The position numbers and the translations under genes were made by a program. Of a stretch of DNA of 44,192 nt, positions 1 through 9,150 are shown piece by piece. The notes under the pieces were generated by a model, which was given only the letters and a program-made list of their open reading frames with translations, had not been told where the DNA came from and made no database searches. Position 1 is the first letter of the stretch, and each line of letters starts with the position of its first letter. Origin of the DNA: Phycisphaerales bacterium (lineage in GTDB: Bacteria; Planctomycetota; Phycisphaerae; Phycisphaerales; SM1A02); assembly GCA_012965315.1 (NCBI GenBank), contig DTSO01000011.1, forward strand, positions 1 through 44,192. The letters are read 5' to 3'.

Positions 1-1
1 C

Positions 2-2038
2 CAACGTCTTGGGGATATTTTTGGCAATCCACACGTTGCAAATCTTGGCAGAACACAGGATGCATTGGACGCTTATGTTCGTGCTGAAAATGTATTGCTA
101 CATGCCGATACTGTTCCAGAGAGTGCTTTTGCAGAATTAAAGAAGCGGTTTGCTGATATGTACGTCGTTGAGGGCGATTTAGATAAAGCACTTCAAACAT
201 ATATAGAAGCGAAGGAACGAGCGCAACAACCAGAGTCTCAGTTTCTTTCTGCCGAAATAGATGGAAGAATTGCCTCTGTTATACATGCTTCAGGTAAAAC
301 TGGCGAAGCAACGGTGTTACTACGCAAAGCCGTCAACGGCTTGCAAATTCCTACTAATGGCGAAGAAACGATAGGCATAGTTCGTCTAATGTATCAACTT
401 GGAGAACTTGAAAAAGCATCTGGTAGAGCAGGGGATGCCGCAGAATTATTCGCAAATGCCAAACGTTTACTGACAGAATTCACAGCGGTAAATGCTAACA
501 ATCAATCAGCCCAAGAACTTCTTGCGGAAATTCAGTTGCAACTTGGCGAAGCGCTCTTTTTAATTGGGGATGTTGAAGAAGGTATTTCGTTGTTAAAAGA
601 ATCAACAGAGTTGCATCTACAATTAACCCAAAACGATCCGTTTAATATTCATTTGCAGGATAAACTTGCAAGAACTTTTATTCGGCTTGCAATTGCACTC
701 TATTCAGATGGGCAAGTAGAAAAATCACTTAAATCTTGTGATAACGCGATTGCAATTTGCAGAAAAGCGATAGCGAACTATGACAGTAGAACAGCGAAAG
801 TATTGCTTGCTAAAGCACTTCTTCATTTAGCGAATATTGAATTACAAAAAGTGGCTCCAGAAAGAGCCGTTGTTGCCCTTGAAGAATCTCTAGATTTGTT
901 AGGTTCAGTTTCAAACGAAGGAGCTCTAGACAAATCTCTAGTTGTAATTTCGGCAACAGTGGCTGCGGAATTAGCGGAAGCAATTGGTAAAGTTTCTGGT
1001 GACCCTCTCGTGGTAGTGGAATCTATGTTGCCAAGTTTAGAACTTCTTCAATCTTTGTCCGATTCAAACCCTGACAATATTGCATTGAAGGGGACAATCA
1101 TCAATGTGTATATCGTGATTAGAACGAGATACATGGATGCAGGCAAATTGGAAGAAGCGCTCGCATACAGTATTCAAAATGTTGAAAACGCAAAAGAATA
1201 TTTAGATTTAAACCCGACTGATAGCAGAGCAAGGCGAACTGTCTCAGTAACTATTGGCCACGTTGGGGAAATTCAATCTAGGCTTGGAAGGCATGAAGAA
1301 GCGAGAGTTAATTTCGACAGATCTATTCTTCTGTTAGAGGAATTAATTCAGTCAGCACCGAATGATGCGAAACTTTTAAGAAGTTTGTCCTTCCGATATT
1401 CGACAGTTGGCGACTTATTGCGTAGGCAAGGCGAATATCAAAATGCGCTGAACTATTATCTTTCGTCAAAAGGAATAGATGGAACTCTTGTAGAACTTGA
1501 GCCGTCGAACATTGGCTGGTTGCAGGATTTAGCAATAAGCAATCAACGTATTGCTGATACGTATGTCAGTTTGCAGAAACCAATACTTGCGATTCGCTTT
1601 TTTATTGAAGCGATTTCATGCACGGATGTGATGCGTAGTATTGAGCCAGACTCTGCTCATGTATCTCGTATAGCAATCGCGACTGAGGGCAGATTTGCTG
1701 AGTTTGTTTTTGCAGATGGAGATTTTTCTCTTTCATTAGAAGTTGGAATTAAGTTACGAGATCGCTCAATGCAACTTAGGCAAAGCACTGGTGATCGCCC
1801 GTATGACAGAACATTATGGACTTCAATGGAAGCGCTTGTTGGACGATCATATTTTGAATTGGCATTGAATAGTACACTCGAATATCGAGATATTCAGTTA
1901 CAAAACGCTCTTGATTCACTTAGCAATGCAATTGTATTACTGCAGGAAATGGAATCTGAAGGAACAGCTCAATCGTACAACGTAAAGTTATTGGTTGACA
2001 CTCAAGAAGTGAAAAAGCAAGTTCTATTAGCACAGTAA
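2..2038 (+). CDS. C-terminal TPR region of a Ser/Thr protein kinase-like protein (5' truncated)
   Basis: The reading frame is open from base 2, so the gene begins outside the window; the first in-frame start candidate (TTG at 65) is not needed. The first visible residues (RLGDIFGNPHVANLGRTQDA) match a segment that in planctomycete and acidobacterial eukaryote-like Ser/Thr kinases lies just after the kinase domain, at the start of a long tetratricopeptide array. The rest of the protein (about 670 residues) is helical with repeated TPR-like patterns such as GEALFLIGDVEEGISLLKES and LGRHEEARVNFDRSI. No kinase catalytic motif is inside the window, so the kinase assignment rests on this junction only. 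The TPR part would serve as a protein-binding or sensing arm. A strong hairpin terminator lies downstream at 2252-2284. Confidence 0.7.
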   Translation, partial: QRLGDIFGNPHVANLGRTQDALDAYVRAENVLLHADTVPESAFAELKKRFADMYVVEGDLDKALQTYIEAKERAQQPESQFLSAEIDGRIASVIHASGKTGEATVLLRKAVNGLQIPTNGEETIGIVRLMYQLGELEKASGRAGDAAELFANAKRLLTEFTAVNANNQSAQELLAEIQLQLGEALFLIGDVEEGISLLKESTELHLQLTQNDPFNIHLQDKLARTFIRLAIALYSDGQVEKSLKSCDNAIAICRKAIANYDSRTAKVLLAKALLHLANIELQKVAPERAVVALEESLDLLGSVSNEGALDKSLVVISATVAAELAEAIGKVSGDPLVVVESMLPSLELLQSLSDSNPDNIALKGTIINVYIVIRTRYMDAGKLEEALAYSIQNVENAKEYLDLNPTDSRARRTVSVTIGHVGEIQSRLGRHEEARVNFDRSILLLEELIQSAPNDAKLLRSLSFRYSTVGDLLRRQGEYQNALNYYLSSKGIDGTLVELEPSNIGWLQDLAISNQRIADTYVSLQKPILAIRFFIEAISCTDVMRSIEPDSAHVSRIAIATEGRFAEFVFADGDFSLSLEVGIKLRDRSMQLRQSTGDRPYDRTLWTSMEALVGRSYFELALNSTLEYRDIQLQNALDSLSNAIVLLQEMESEGTAQSYNVKLLVDTQEVKKQVLLAQ

Positions 2039-2065
2039 GAAATGTACTCACGGGCAAATAAAAGA

Positions 2066-2099
2066 ACCGCAGCGATGGAGAAGAGAAACACGCTGCGGT
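2066..2099 (-). terminator. Possible second terminator hairpin
   Basis: A 9-bp perfect stem (ACCGCAGCG at 2066-2074, CGCTGCGGT at 2091-2099) encloses a 16-nt loop. Read on the minus strand it is followed by a T-rich stretch (TTCTTTTATTT). It would back up the 2252-2284 terminator for transcripts coming from the minus-strand gene at 2304-4229. The long loop makes this tentative. Confidence 0.35.
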
Positions 2100-2251
2100 C
2101 CAAGAATTGCCACCTGATCAGCACCCCACTAACCCTTCCCGAAAATCCCGTAGGGCTCGATGAAAACGAAACAAAGTTCCGCTTCATACTGCTATATGCG
2201 TCAAAATTGGATTCATGACAAAAATTTTAAGAATTTTTATATAAACGCAAA

Positions 2252-2284
2252 AAAACGCCCTTTATTATCAATAAAGGGCGTTTT
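2252..2284. terminator. Bidirectional rho-independent terminator
   Basis: A perfect 14-bp inverted repeat (AAAACGCCCTTTAT at 2252-2265, its complement at 2271-2284) with a 5-nt loop, A-tract on the left and T-tract on the right. It sits between the convergent kinase/TPR gene (plus) and the choice-of-anchor-B gene (minus), so it can serve both. Confidence 0.85.
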
Positions 2285-2303
2285 GAATGTGAGCTATTTT
2301 CGA

Positions 2304-4229
2304 TTATTGAATCGTTAGTGTACCTGTACCCGTCGCACCTTGCCATCCACCAATGCGGATGTAGTAGGTATTGCCAAGGGTTACAGGAACGGAAACTTCA
2401 GAATAGTACGACTGGCAATTGTTACCGTTGCCCGTGGCATCACCGTTACAAGCAATTTGATTTGAGCAAGTATCTTCGTACACCGCCATTGAAGTGTCGT
2501 AACTGGATGAATCGCAGGTAGTAATTAGCGCATCACCTGAAAATTCTGCTTCCCAGATAAACCATACGTCCGGGGAGTTGTTCCAATTCATATATGTGCC
2601 TGAACATTGTGATTCGTCTGGCGCAGGGCTTGAGGGAGTTGCTGAGCTAGTATCAAAGTTGTTGGGGCCAAGTTGGGCAACAACGGCATTGTTGCATTCA
2701 TCTCCTGCCCCAGGGCAATTTGTTGTGGCACAAGTTGTAGAATCACCAGCGTAGTAGCCAGCAATTGCAGCACAATTAGCGGGCGAAAGCTCTGTGCAAG
2801 AACCATCGCTAGCACAGCATGCACCCGTAATAATACATTCAGAATCCCAGACTCCAACAAGTTGAAGGAGATCTGAAACATCTACACAACAAGAACCATC
2901 GATGTCTCCCGTTGGTCGGAATGTACCATCTCCACAAACGCCCCAGTTTTCGATTATCGAAAGAACATCTCCAACACCAATAATTCCATCGCCATCTATG
3001 TCATCGGCACAAGCACCAAGCGGGTCATTGCATGGATCTGGAATACCAATTTCCCAAACAAATAATCCACGTTCAATGTCACTACCGATAATTGTTCCGC
3101 TATCAAAGTATGGGAAGCAACTCCAAAGACCATTGAAATTTGCTGAATTATTTTCTGGATATGTATCATAGAAAGCAATCATCGGAGGATTGACAGGGTC
3201 AACAGCAAGGTCAAACACACGAAGGCCACTGGTGTAATTTGCTTCGTAAAGAATGTTTCCTTTGATGTATAAATTATGATCAATTGAGTTAACGCCCCAG
3301 CCGAAATCGCCAACCATAACTGGGTTATTGATATTAGTTATTTGAATAACTCGAGTTGTAGCGATGTAGTCTAATTCATCGTTGATATAAACATACTCAT
3401 TGTTTGGGCCAACCCATCCTTGGTGGCAGTAATTTAGACCACTGTAGGTAGTTTGGGAAACGGTAAACATATTTGATTTATTTGTAACATCAACAATGTA
3501 CAAGCCCGAGCCACCCGCGAAACCGAAACAAATTTGACGTCCAGCGTAAGGTCCGCTCGTGTACGTGATAATTTGCGCGTCGTGAAAGGAAGGGCTGTTT
3601 GATTGCGAACCTGCAAAGGTTGGGTACCTAGGGTCAGTAAGATCGAAAGCGATAAGACGACCACCATTTGTATTGCCTGCAACGATGTATAGAAAACCGC
3701 TTGTCTCATCTACAGCAATATTATGTGCAGAACTTATTCCACCCGTGGTTAATCGTTGTACAAGTGAAACAACACCGCTGTCCACATTAGCAAGATCAAT
3801 AATATCAATACCGCCACTACTTTCGTTTGATACGTACGCTACATCTTGATACACCTTAATGTCAGCCCATAAACTTCCACTGTGTGTAATTGAACCAATA
3901 ATTATTGGGTTAGTAGGGCTCGTTACTTCAACAATGGAGACTTTATTATAAAGACCCATGATGGCGTACTCTCTACCGCTTGGTGAGGTGTATCCCCAGC
4001 AATCGTTTCCGTTGCTTGGGTTGCCAAAAGCTCCAAGGTCTAACCATGATTTAAGTATGACATTATCAAAAGTAAATCCTAAAGAACGGTCAATGCCAGT
4101 TTTGTTTTGCTTGCTATTTATTTGCAACTTCCCTTTTGCGTATGTAGGAGCAAAAGATTGCGCGTTACTCTCGTTTAGAGGAAGTAACGGCGTAATAATA
4201 GCCCCAGCAATTAGTAGTGTTCGAATCAT
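2304..4229 (-). CDS. Secreted choice-of-anchor-B / LVIVD-repeat protein with dockerin-like segment
   Basis: A 641-aa exported protein. Residues 1-24 are a signal peptide ending NESNAQS. Residues about 50-390 follow the choice-of-anchor-B pattern of LVIVD-type beta-propeller repeats: CWGYTSPSGREYAIMG, VSIVEVTSPTNP, IDIIDLANV, SSAHNIAVDE, LYIVDVTN. Two Ca-binding dockerin-like loops follow (DIDGDGIIGVGDVLSIIENWG, then DIDGSCCVDVSDLLQLVGVW), then a Cys-rich CCASDGSC segment and a C-terminal beta-sandwich of the PPC type with paired cysteines. Here the dockerin-like part is internal rather than terminal. A purine-rich GGACAGAAAG precedes the ATG. It is last in a three-gene minus-strand group with 4310-6646 and 6643-8319. 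Role: probably surface or extracellular; substrate unknown. Confidence 0.8.
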   Translation of the reverse strand: MIRTLLIAGAIITPLLPLNESNAQSFAPTYAKGKLQINSKQNKTGIDRSLGFTFDNVILKSWLDLGAFGNPSNGNDCWGYTSPSGREYAIMGLYNKVSIVEVTSPTNPIIIGSITHSGSLWADIKVYQDVAYVSNESSGGIDIIDLANVDSGVVSLVQRLTTGGISSAHNIAVDETSGFLYIVAGNTNGGRLIAFDLTDPRYPTFAGSQSNSPSFHDAQIITYTSGPYAGRQICFGFAGGSGLYIVDVTNKSNMFTVSQTTYSGLNYCHQGWVGPNNEYVYINDELDYIATTRVIQITNINNPVMVGDFGWGVNSIDHNLYIKGNILYEANYTSGLRVFDLAVDPVNPPMIAFYDTYPENNSANFNGLWSCFPYFDSGTIIGSDIERGLFVWEIGIPDPCNDPLGACADDIDGDGIIGVGDVLSIIENWGVCGDGTFRPTGDIDGSCCVDVSDLLQLVGVWDSECIITGACCASDGSCTELSPANCAAIAGYYAGDSTTCATTNCPGAGDECNNAVVAQLGPNNFDTSSATPSSPAPDESQCSGTYMNWNNSPDVWFIWEAEFSGDALITTCDSSSYDTSMAVYEDTCSNQIACNGDATGNGNNCQSYYSEVSVPVTLGNTYYIRIGGWQGATGTGTLTIQ

Positions 4230-4309
4230 TTCTTTCTGTCCTTTTCTTTATAATTATGCTCAATAAACGGCTATATGCCAATTGTATTAAGGTGATTACT
4301 TTGAATTAA

Positions 4310-6646
4310 CTAAGGGCAAATACCCCAGTTTCCTATTGCGATGAGCAAATCGCTTACAGCAACAATACCGTTGCCATCAATGTCTGCAGTTGGGTCAGAA
4401 GTACCCCACGCTGCAATGATTGTAAGCAAGTCGCTGACGGCAACACTGCCATCATTATCTAAGTCCCCAACGCATGCTGTGATACACACGATGAGTTCAA
4501 GTTGAAAATTATCGATACCAGCTTCAACAATACTCGCAGGCGAATTATCCTCTGCGACAAATGCAACCCTCATTTGCGATGTTGGCAAAATGAAGTTGCT
4601 AATTGTAAATTGAATTGTTTCCCAACTTGAATTTGTACTACTTGTTTGATGGACTAAGGTCCAAGTTGAACCATCGTCATTACTAATATAGGTTGTAAGC
4701 GCATCAGAGTTTTGGCTGTCAAAGAACCAGCGAGCGTAGGAAATTACGCCATTAGTTCCAGCAACATCAAGAACAGGTGAGATAAGGGTTGTGGAACCGC
4801 CATCAACATCTGCGGAACCTGCTGAACCGCCTACTGCTCCATTTTGAGTTACAAAGCAGAGAACATTTTGTGTTCCACCAGTTGCGTCATCTTCTGGCGC
4901 AGCCATAACTGAATTGAAAATAGTTCCGTTTGGATCGACTCGTTCCCAAGCGCCAGTGGTAAGCCCTGCGCTGTTAGTGATAGACCAATTTGAAACATCA
5001 TTTTCCATTTCGTCTCGGAAGATGATTTCTGTACCGTCACCAACGGTAACGCCGTACCAACCGTTTGGCGGGTCGAGGTATGTGCCACCAGTAACAAGTG
5101 ATGCAGAAATATAGAATTCTAACTCTGTTGCACAATCTCCAGCAGGTAATGCTGCTTGGAATAGGTTCTTTCCAGTTGGTGTGAGTGGGTACTGCGTAGT
5201 AATTCCATTTTCTCGTATATATATTTTGGCAGTAGAAGTATTTATTGCACCACCGCCTACAACTTGCATGCTAACTGTGAAGTTGTAATTTTGGTTCGGT
5301 GGAATAAATCCTGGTAGCCCCGCTGGATAGGAAAAAATAACACCTGATGGGGAATCTTGAATCCAAACCTCAGTGGAATCGCAACGGCCAATGACTAAAT
5401 CCAACCAACCGTCACCATTGATGTCAAAGACAGCTACGTCGTGAACGCCTTGAAGTTCTGCGTTACTAATGCCAACGGATTGTTCAGAAAGAGTTATGTT
5501 CGGAGTGTTGCCAAGGTTTCTGTAAATGTGTGTGTTTCTTGAACATCCTGAAATATCAACGTCGATGTCCGTAACGATAACGTCTTGATGACCATCGTTG
5601 TTTAAGTCACGAATGATTGCGTTACCGCCGAAACCGTCACTGTTTTCAAGAGTGACCGCATCAAAATTCGCAAAACCATCGCCACCATTTCCGGTGTTTA
5701 GATAGTAGGTATCAGAGCCATCGTCAACTACAACAAGATCCATTCTACCGTCGCCGTTTAGATCGCCAACAGTAACAAAATAAGGAGCGCGTTGGTCGAC
5801 AATGTCGTACCCCGAAAAGACGCCTTCATTATTTGGGTCGTTGTATGTAATAGCAACATGTTGTGGAGCGTTTAATGATGTTTGCTTTACAACGTCTGGT
5901 ACACCATCACCATTCATGTCAGCAATGCTGCTTGCAGCACCGAATGCAGATTCGAGCATTTCGCTCGTCATTCGTTGCGTGCTTTCGTCTGCAAAAAATG
6001 CATTGCCATCGTTGATGAGTAAACGATTGTTGTAATCAAAAATTTGAGTTCCACCACTGTCGTAGTCGCCGAAGTACAAATCGGGAAAACCATCACCGGT
6101 TAAATCGCCTATTGCAAGTGAACAAAATCGAGGACCAGCGGTAGCATGCATTTCTGGAATACGATTGTTTTCAAAGCGTAATCCCTGCCAGATGCCATCA
6201 ATTTCACCTAAGTTCATATAAACGCGAGGGTGCGAAAGAACTTTTGTTGTGTTATCAGTTAGCGTTGTTACGGTGACCATGTCCAGCCAACCGTCAAGGT
6301 TTAAGTCATGTAATACAACATCGCGGTCATTTGTAGGGGTAAGGAATCCGTTGTCGCCTTTAACATCAGTTGCCGTTGCATATTCAGAGGTTCTGTCAAC
6401 TAAATTTCCACCTTCATTCATGAAGATGATGTTGATATCCCGGCCTGTTGAAGTGAATGGTTCTTTTCGAACACAAACAAGGTCAATGTCTCCATCGAGG
6501 TCAAGGTCTCCCCAAGCATAATCTTTTTCTTGGGTGTCAGAAGTTCCAACTGCAGGGTCACAAACTAAGCGTGTGCTCGTTTCATTTGTGAAGTTTCCAA
6601 AGCCACCAGCGAGAATTAATTGCGATAGTAAAATTTGTGTAATCAT
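4310..6646 (-). CDS. Secreted FG-GAP/VCBS-repeat protein with C-terminal dockerin-like tag
   Basis: A 778-aa exported protein. The start chosen is ATG at 6646, which overlaps the stop of the upstream di-heme gene as ATGA and begins directly with a hydrophobic signal (MITQILLSQLILAGG); a longer in-frame start at 6664 lies inside the upstream gene. At least seven FG-GAP/VCBS calcium-binding blades are visible: GDLDLDGDIDLV, HDLNLDGWLDMV, GDLTGDGFPDLY, ADMNGDGVPDVV, GDLNGDGRMDLV, RDLNNDGHQDVI, FDINGDGWLDLV. They form an integrin-like beta-propeller. A jelly-roll-like domain (EMENDVSNWSI region) follows, and the protein ends in two dockerin-like loops (GDLDNDGSVAVSDLLTIIAA and DIDGNGIVAVSDLLIAIGNW) flanked by cysteines. 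Function unknown; adhesion or polymer binding are guesses. Confidence 0.85.
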   Translation of the reverse strand: MITQILLSQLILAGGFGNFTNETSTRLVCDPAVGTSDTQEKDYAWGDLDLDGDIDLVCVRKEPFTSTGRDINIIFMNEGGNLVDRTSEYATATDVKGDNGFLTPTNDRDVVLHDLNLDGWLDMVTVTTLTDNTTKVLSHPRVYMNLGEIDGIWQGLRFENNRIPEMHATAGPRFCSLAIGDLTGDGFPDLYFGDYDSGGTQIFDYNNRLLINDGNAFFADESTQRMTSEMLESAFGAASSIADMNGDGVPDVVKQTSLNAPQHVAITYNDPNNEGVFSGYDIVDQRAPYFVTVGDLNGDGRMDLVVVDDGSDTYYLNTGNGGDGFANFDAVTLENSDGFGGNAIIRDLNNDGHQDVIVTDIDVDISGCSRNTHIYRNLGNTPNITLSEQSVGISNAELQGVHDVAVFDINGDGWLDLVIGRCDSTEVWIQDSPSGVIFSYPAGLPGFIPPNQNYNFTVSMQVVGGGAINTSTAKIYIRENGITTQYPLTPTGKNLFQAALPAGDCATELEFYISASLVTGGTYLDPPNGWYGVTVGDGTEIIFRDEMENDVSNWSITNSAGLTTGAWERVDPNGTIFNSVMAAPEDDATGGTQNVLCFVTQNGAVGGSAGSADVDGGSTTLISPVLDVAGTNGVISYARWFFDSQNSDALTTYISNDDGSTWTLVHQTSSTNSSWETIQFTISNFILPTSQMRVAFVAEDNSPASIVEAGIDNFQLELIVCITACVGDLDNDGSVAVSDLLTIIAAWGTSDPTADIDGNGIVAVSDLLIAIGNWGICP

Positions 6647-8319
6647 AATTGGCAAAGTCCCCAATTTCCTACAATATAAAGAAGGTCAAGAACATCAACA
6701 GCACCGTCGCTGTTGAAATCAGCATTACAATTAGTGCAAGGTCCCCAAACATTAATGAGCAAAAGTAAATCGCTAACTGCGATTGTGTTGTCATTGTCTA
6801 AGTCGCCAACGCAAAGTTGGCAACTGTCAAGAATGCCATCGTTATTGCTATCAACTTCTCCGAGAAGAATGTCAAGCATGTCCGCAACGCCGTTACCGTT
6901 GCAATCTGCAGGGATAGCATCAAATGCAAGAAGGAATATATCAAAGTCATCTAAATCGATATCGCCATCTTGGTCAACATCGTGAATGGCACATACATCG
7001 TCCGCTGTTACAGTACTACCGAAGCAATCTCTAAAACCAACGGTGTCGAAGTAACCGTGAAAGTCATCAAGTTCAACATCATTGTCTGCGTCACTGTCGA
7101 ATTCTGCTCTACCGAGCGAACTCAGAAAATGAATCATTAATTCTTGGTCTGCAAATGGAAGTGAAGCAAATGCTGTCGCGGAAGGCACACCTTGTGAACC
7201 AAATACGCCATGCTCTGCAATTGCGCCACGAATTCTAGAGTCAAAAGAACCTGCGGAGAATCGGCCGTCATGCCAAAGCGGGTCACGATAGGAAACACCC
7301 CATAGTGGGGGCGTTTTAAGTTGTTGACCGTTCGCGGCACCTTGAACGATTCCATCGCCTGCAAGTCCCATATCGTGAACTAAAAAATCACTGTATGGTC
7401 GGATGGCAATGTTTCGTAAAGGAATTTCAGTTTCAACCGCATTACCGGTAGTAAAACTTGGTGTATGGCAAACATTGCAACCGGTGGCATTAAAAAGTAT
7501 TTCGCCAGTCATTCCAGATTGAGGTGTCTGGGGTGGCGGGGCAAGGAATCGTTGGAAATCCGTAACTCTGTCAATAAAGTCATATCCATTTGCGTCTGGT
7601 CCGTCTTCAGGATCTAAAACAGTGTCGCAATTTGCAAGCAGAACTTCATCTCCATTTGGTGCATTGTCAAACGGGAGAAATCGATTGCTTAATCCCATTT
7701 CATTTTGGGAAGCATCAGATGAAAAAGTTAAAACTGAAGCGACTTGGGCTTTCCAACCGAAGCGGCCAACATGAAGTTCATTTGGTGGGTCTTCAAAATT
7801 AGTAACCATGTGTGCAAGACCACGTTGTGCGATTGGTTGTAAATCGCGATTTGCAAGTAGGTCCGCATCTGTAATTGCTTCAACTAATCCAAAAGCAAGC
7901 GCACTGTTCGTTACGCGTAATGAAGTCACATTTGCCTGTGGTGGAATAAATTCTGCACAAGTATCGCTTATTGCTTCTGATTGTAGAAGGGATCCTCCGA
8001 GTGAAGTTAGTGGGTCGAATCCGCCTTTTTTACCAATTGCACCAAATCTTGTAACTGTCTGAGTTCCAGCACCGCCAAGAGGGTTATTGTGGCAACTGCC
8101 ACAACTTGTTTGATTAAAAATAGGACCTAATCCACCCGCAACCGTAAGGTCTTCATTGAATGAAATTTTTCCGATATCAAAACGGGCAAGTAGTGCATTG
8201 CTAAGGGTTTGAAGTGGCTCGCCTGCTCGAGGTTGCACTGGTCCTGCCATCAGTAAAGTAGTCCCTAAGAGACAGTTTGCAAGGAAAATTGATGCAAATT
8301 GAAATTTTGAAAACGACAT
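6643..8319 (-). CDS. Secreted di-heme oxidoreductase (DHOR / cytochrome-c-peroxidase-like) with dockerin-like repeats
   Basis: A 558-aa exported protein with signal peptide MSFSKFQFASIFLANCLLGTT region. Two c-type haem sites are visible: CGSCH near residue 75 and CNVCH near residue 280. With the GRFGWKAQVASV and LWHDGRF segments they match the di-haem oxidoreductase family (DUF1111, putative peroxidases related to MauG/CcpA). From about residue 405 the protein carries a long string of Ca-binding loops: DADNDVELDDF, DVDQDGDIDLDDFDIF, DCNGNGVADMLDIL, DSNNDGILDSC, GDLDNDNTIAVSDLL, DFNSDGAVDVLDLL. It ends NWGLCQL. First gene of a three-gene minus-strand group; its stop overlaps the next start (ATGA). 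GGAG and GAGG motifs precede the ATG. The natural reductant or substrate is not visible from sequence. Confidence 0.88.
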   Translation of the reverse strand: MSFSKFQFASIFLANCLLGTTLLMAGPVQPRAGEPLQTLSNALLARFDIGKISFNEDLTVAGGLGPIFNQTSCGSCHNNPLGGAGTQTVTRFGAIGKKGGFDPLTSLGGSLLQSEAISDTCAEFIPPQANVTSLRVTNSALAFGLVEAITDADLLANRDLQPIAQRGLAHMVTNFEDPPNELHVGRFGWKAQVASVLTFSSDASQNEMGLSNRFLPFDNAPNGDEVLLANCDTVLDPEDGPDANGYDFIDRVTDFQRFLAPPPQTPQSGMTGEILFNATGCNVCHTPSFTTGNAVETEIPLRNIAIRPYSDFLVHDMGLAGDGIVQGAANGQQLKTPPLWGVSYRDPLWHDGRFSAGSFDSRIRGAIAEHGVFGSQGVPSATAFASLPFADQELMIHFLSSLGRAEFDSDADNDVELDDFHGYFDTVGFRDCFGSTVTADDVCAIHDVDQDGDIDLDDFDIFLLAFDAIPADCNGNGVADMLDILLGEVDSNNDGILDSCQLCVGDLDNDNTIAVSDLLLLINVWGPCTNCNADFNSDGAVDVLDLLYIVGNWGLCQL

Positions 8320-8376
8320 TCCTCACGCTCCTTTACAGTATATAGATACGATACCGCCCAATACTGGTTGCACAAA

Positions 8377-9150
8377 ATGTTATTCATTAAACAAATTAAC
8401 AAAACTGTCTTTTTTTGCGTTATAGGGCTTCTTTTGCTCATTATATTACTCTTTCAGCCCTCAAAGCAAGAAGTTTTGCTTGATGCTTCGCTTAAAAAGC
8501 ATTTTGGACTAATCCACGATGGAGAAACGGGCTCTGCAAGGGTACGACTCCGACAATTTATGGATAGTAATGGTGAATCATCCCAATCGTTGTTTTTAAT
8601 GGGTCTAAGTTACCACAGTGAAAAGAGATACGCCAAAGCAGTGGAGTGGCTTGAACAATCCGTGTCTACGCAAAAAGACATGTATCCACCGTCTTGGCAT
8701 TATTTAGGGTGGTCTCACTTCTATTTAGGCAATGGTGCACAAGCAAATGATGCTTTTGAGCAATATTTAGTAATTCAACCAGATGAGCCGGATACTATTT
8801 TTGCGTTGGGTTTACTCGCTATGGAAGAAGGGGAATTCGAGAGTGCTGAAGAATTGTTTGGTCGGGTTGTGCAAATCACAGCACAAAGTAGAAACCGCTT
8901 GATTCGTGCAAAAGCGAGCGCGCGCTTGGCAGATGTCCAAGTGGAGTTAGGCCGATTGGACTCGGCGATTCTTCTCTACAACGATGCACTCGGTCGTAAT
9001 CCAGATCTTTATGAAGCATGGCACCGTCTAGCAACAGTATTGCAACGAGTTGGCAGAGAAGAAGAAGCACTTACAGCTTTTAGTGAAAGTGAATCAGCCC
9101 GCAATCGAATTCGTCCAGATTTAATGCAAACAACGGAGTTTCCAGAATGA
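8377..9150 (+). CDS. Membrane-anchored TPR protein
   Basis: A 257-aa protein with one N-terminal hydrophobic helix (FFCVIGLLLLIILLF) followed by a periplasmic TPR domain. Repeat-like units include GLSYHSEKRYAKAVEWLEQS, GWSHFYLGNGAQANDAFEQY, ALGLLAMEEGEFESAEELFG and ARLADVQVELGRLDSAILLY. ATG at 8377 was chosen; a TTG at 8368 would add three residues. No clear Shine-Dalgarno is seen. The stop overlaps the start of the CRTAC1-like gene (ATGA at 9147), so the two are almost certainly co-transcribed. TPR plus CRTAC1/ASPIC neighbours are common in planctomycetes. Role probably protein-protein interaction at the membrane. Confidence 0.75.
   Translation: MLFIKQINKTVFFCVIGLLLLIILLFQPSKQEVLLDASLKKHFGLIHDGETGSARVRLRQFMDSNGESSQSLFLMGLSYHSEKRYAKAVEWLEQSVSTQKDMYPPSWHYLGWSHFYLGNGAQANDAFEQYLVIQPDEPDTIFALGLLAMEEGEFESAEELFGRVVQITAQSRNRLIRAKASARLADVQVELGRLDSAILLYNDALGRNPDLYEAWHRLATVLQRVGREEEALTAFSESESARNRIRPDLMQTTEFPE

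Noticed and set aside
2002-2187. 61-codon minus-strand frame after the TPR gene
   Set aside because: It overlaps the end of the TPR gene, has no ribosome binding site and no family; the region is better explained by terminator hairpins.
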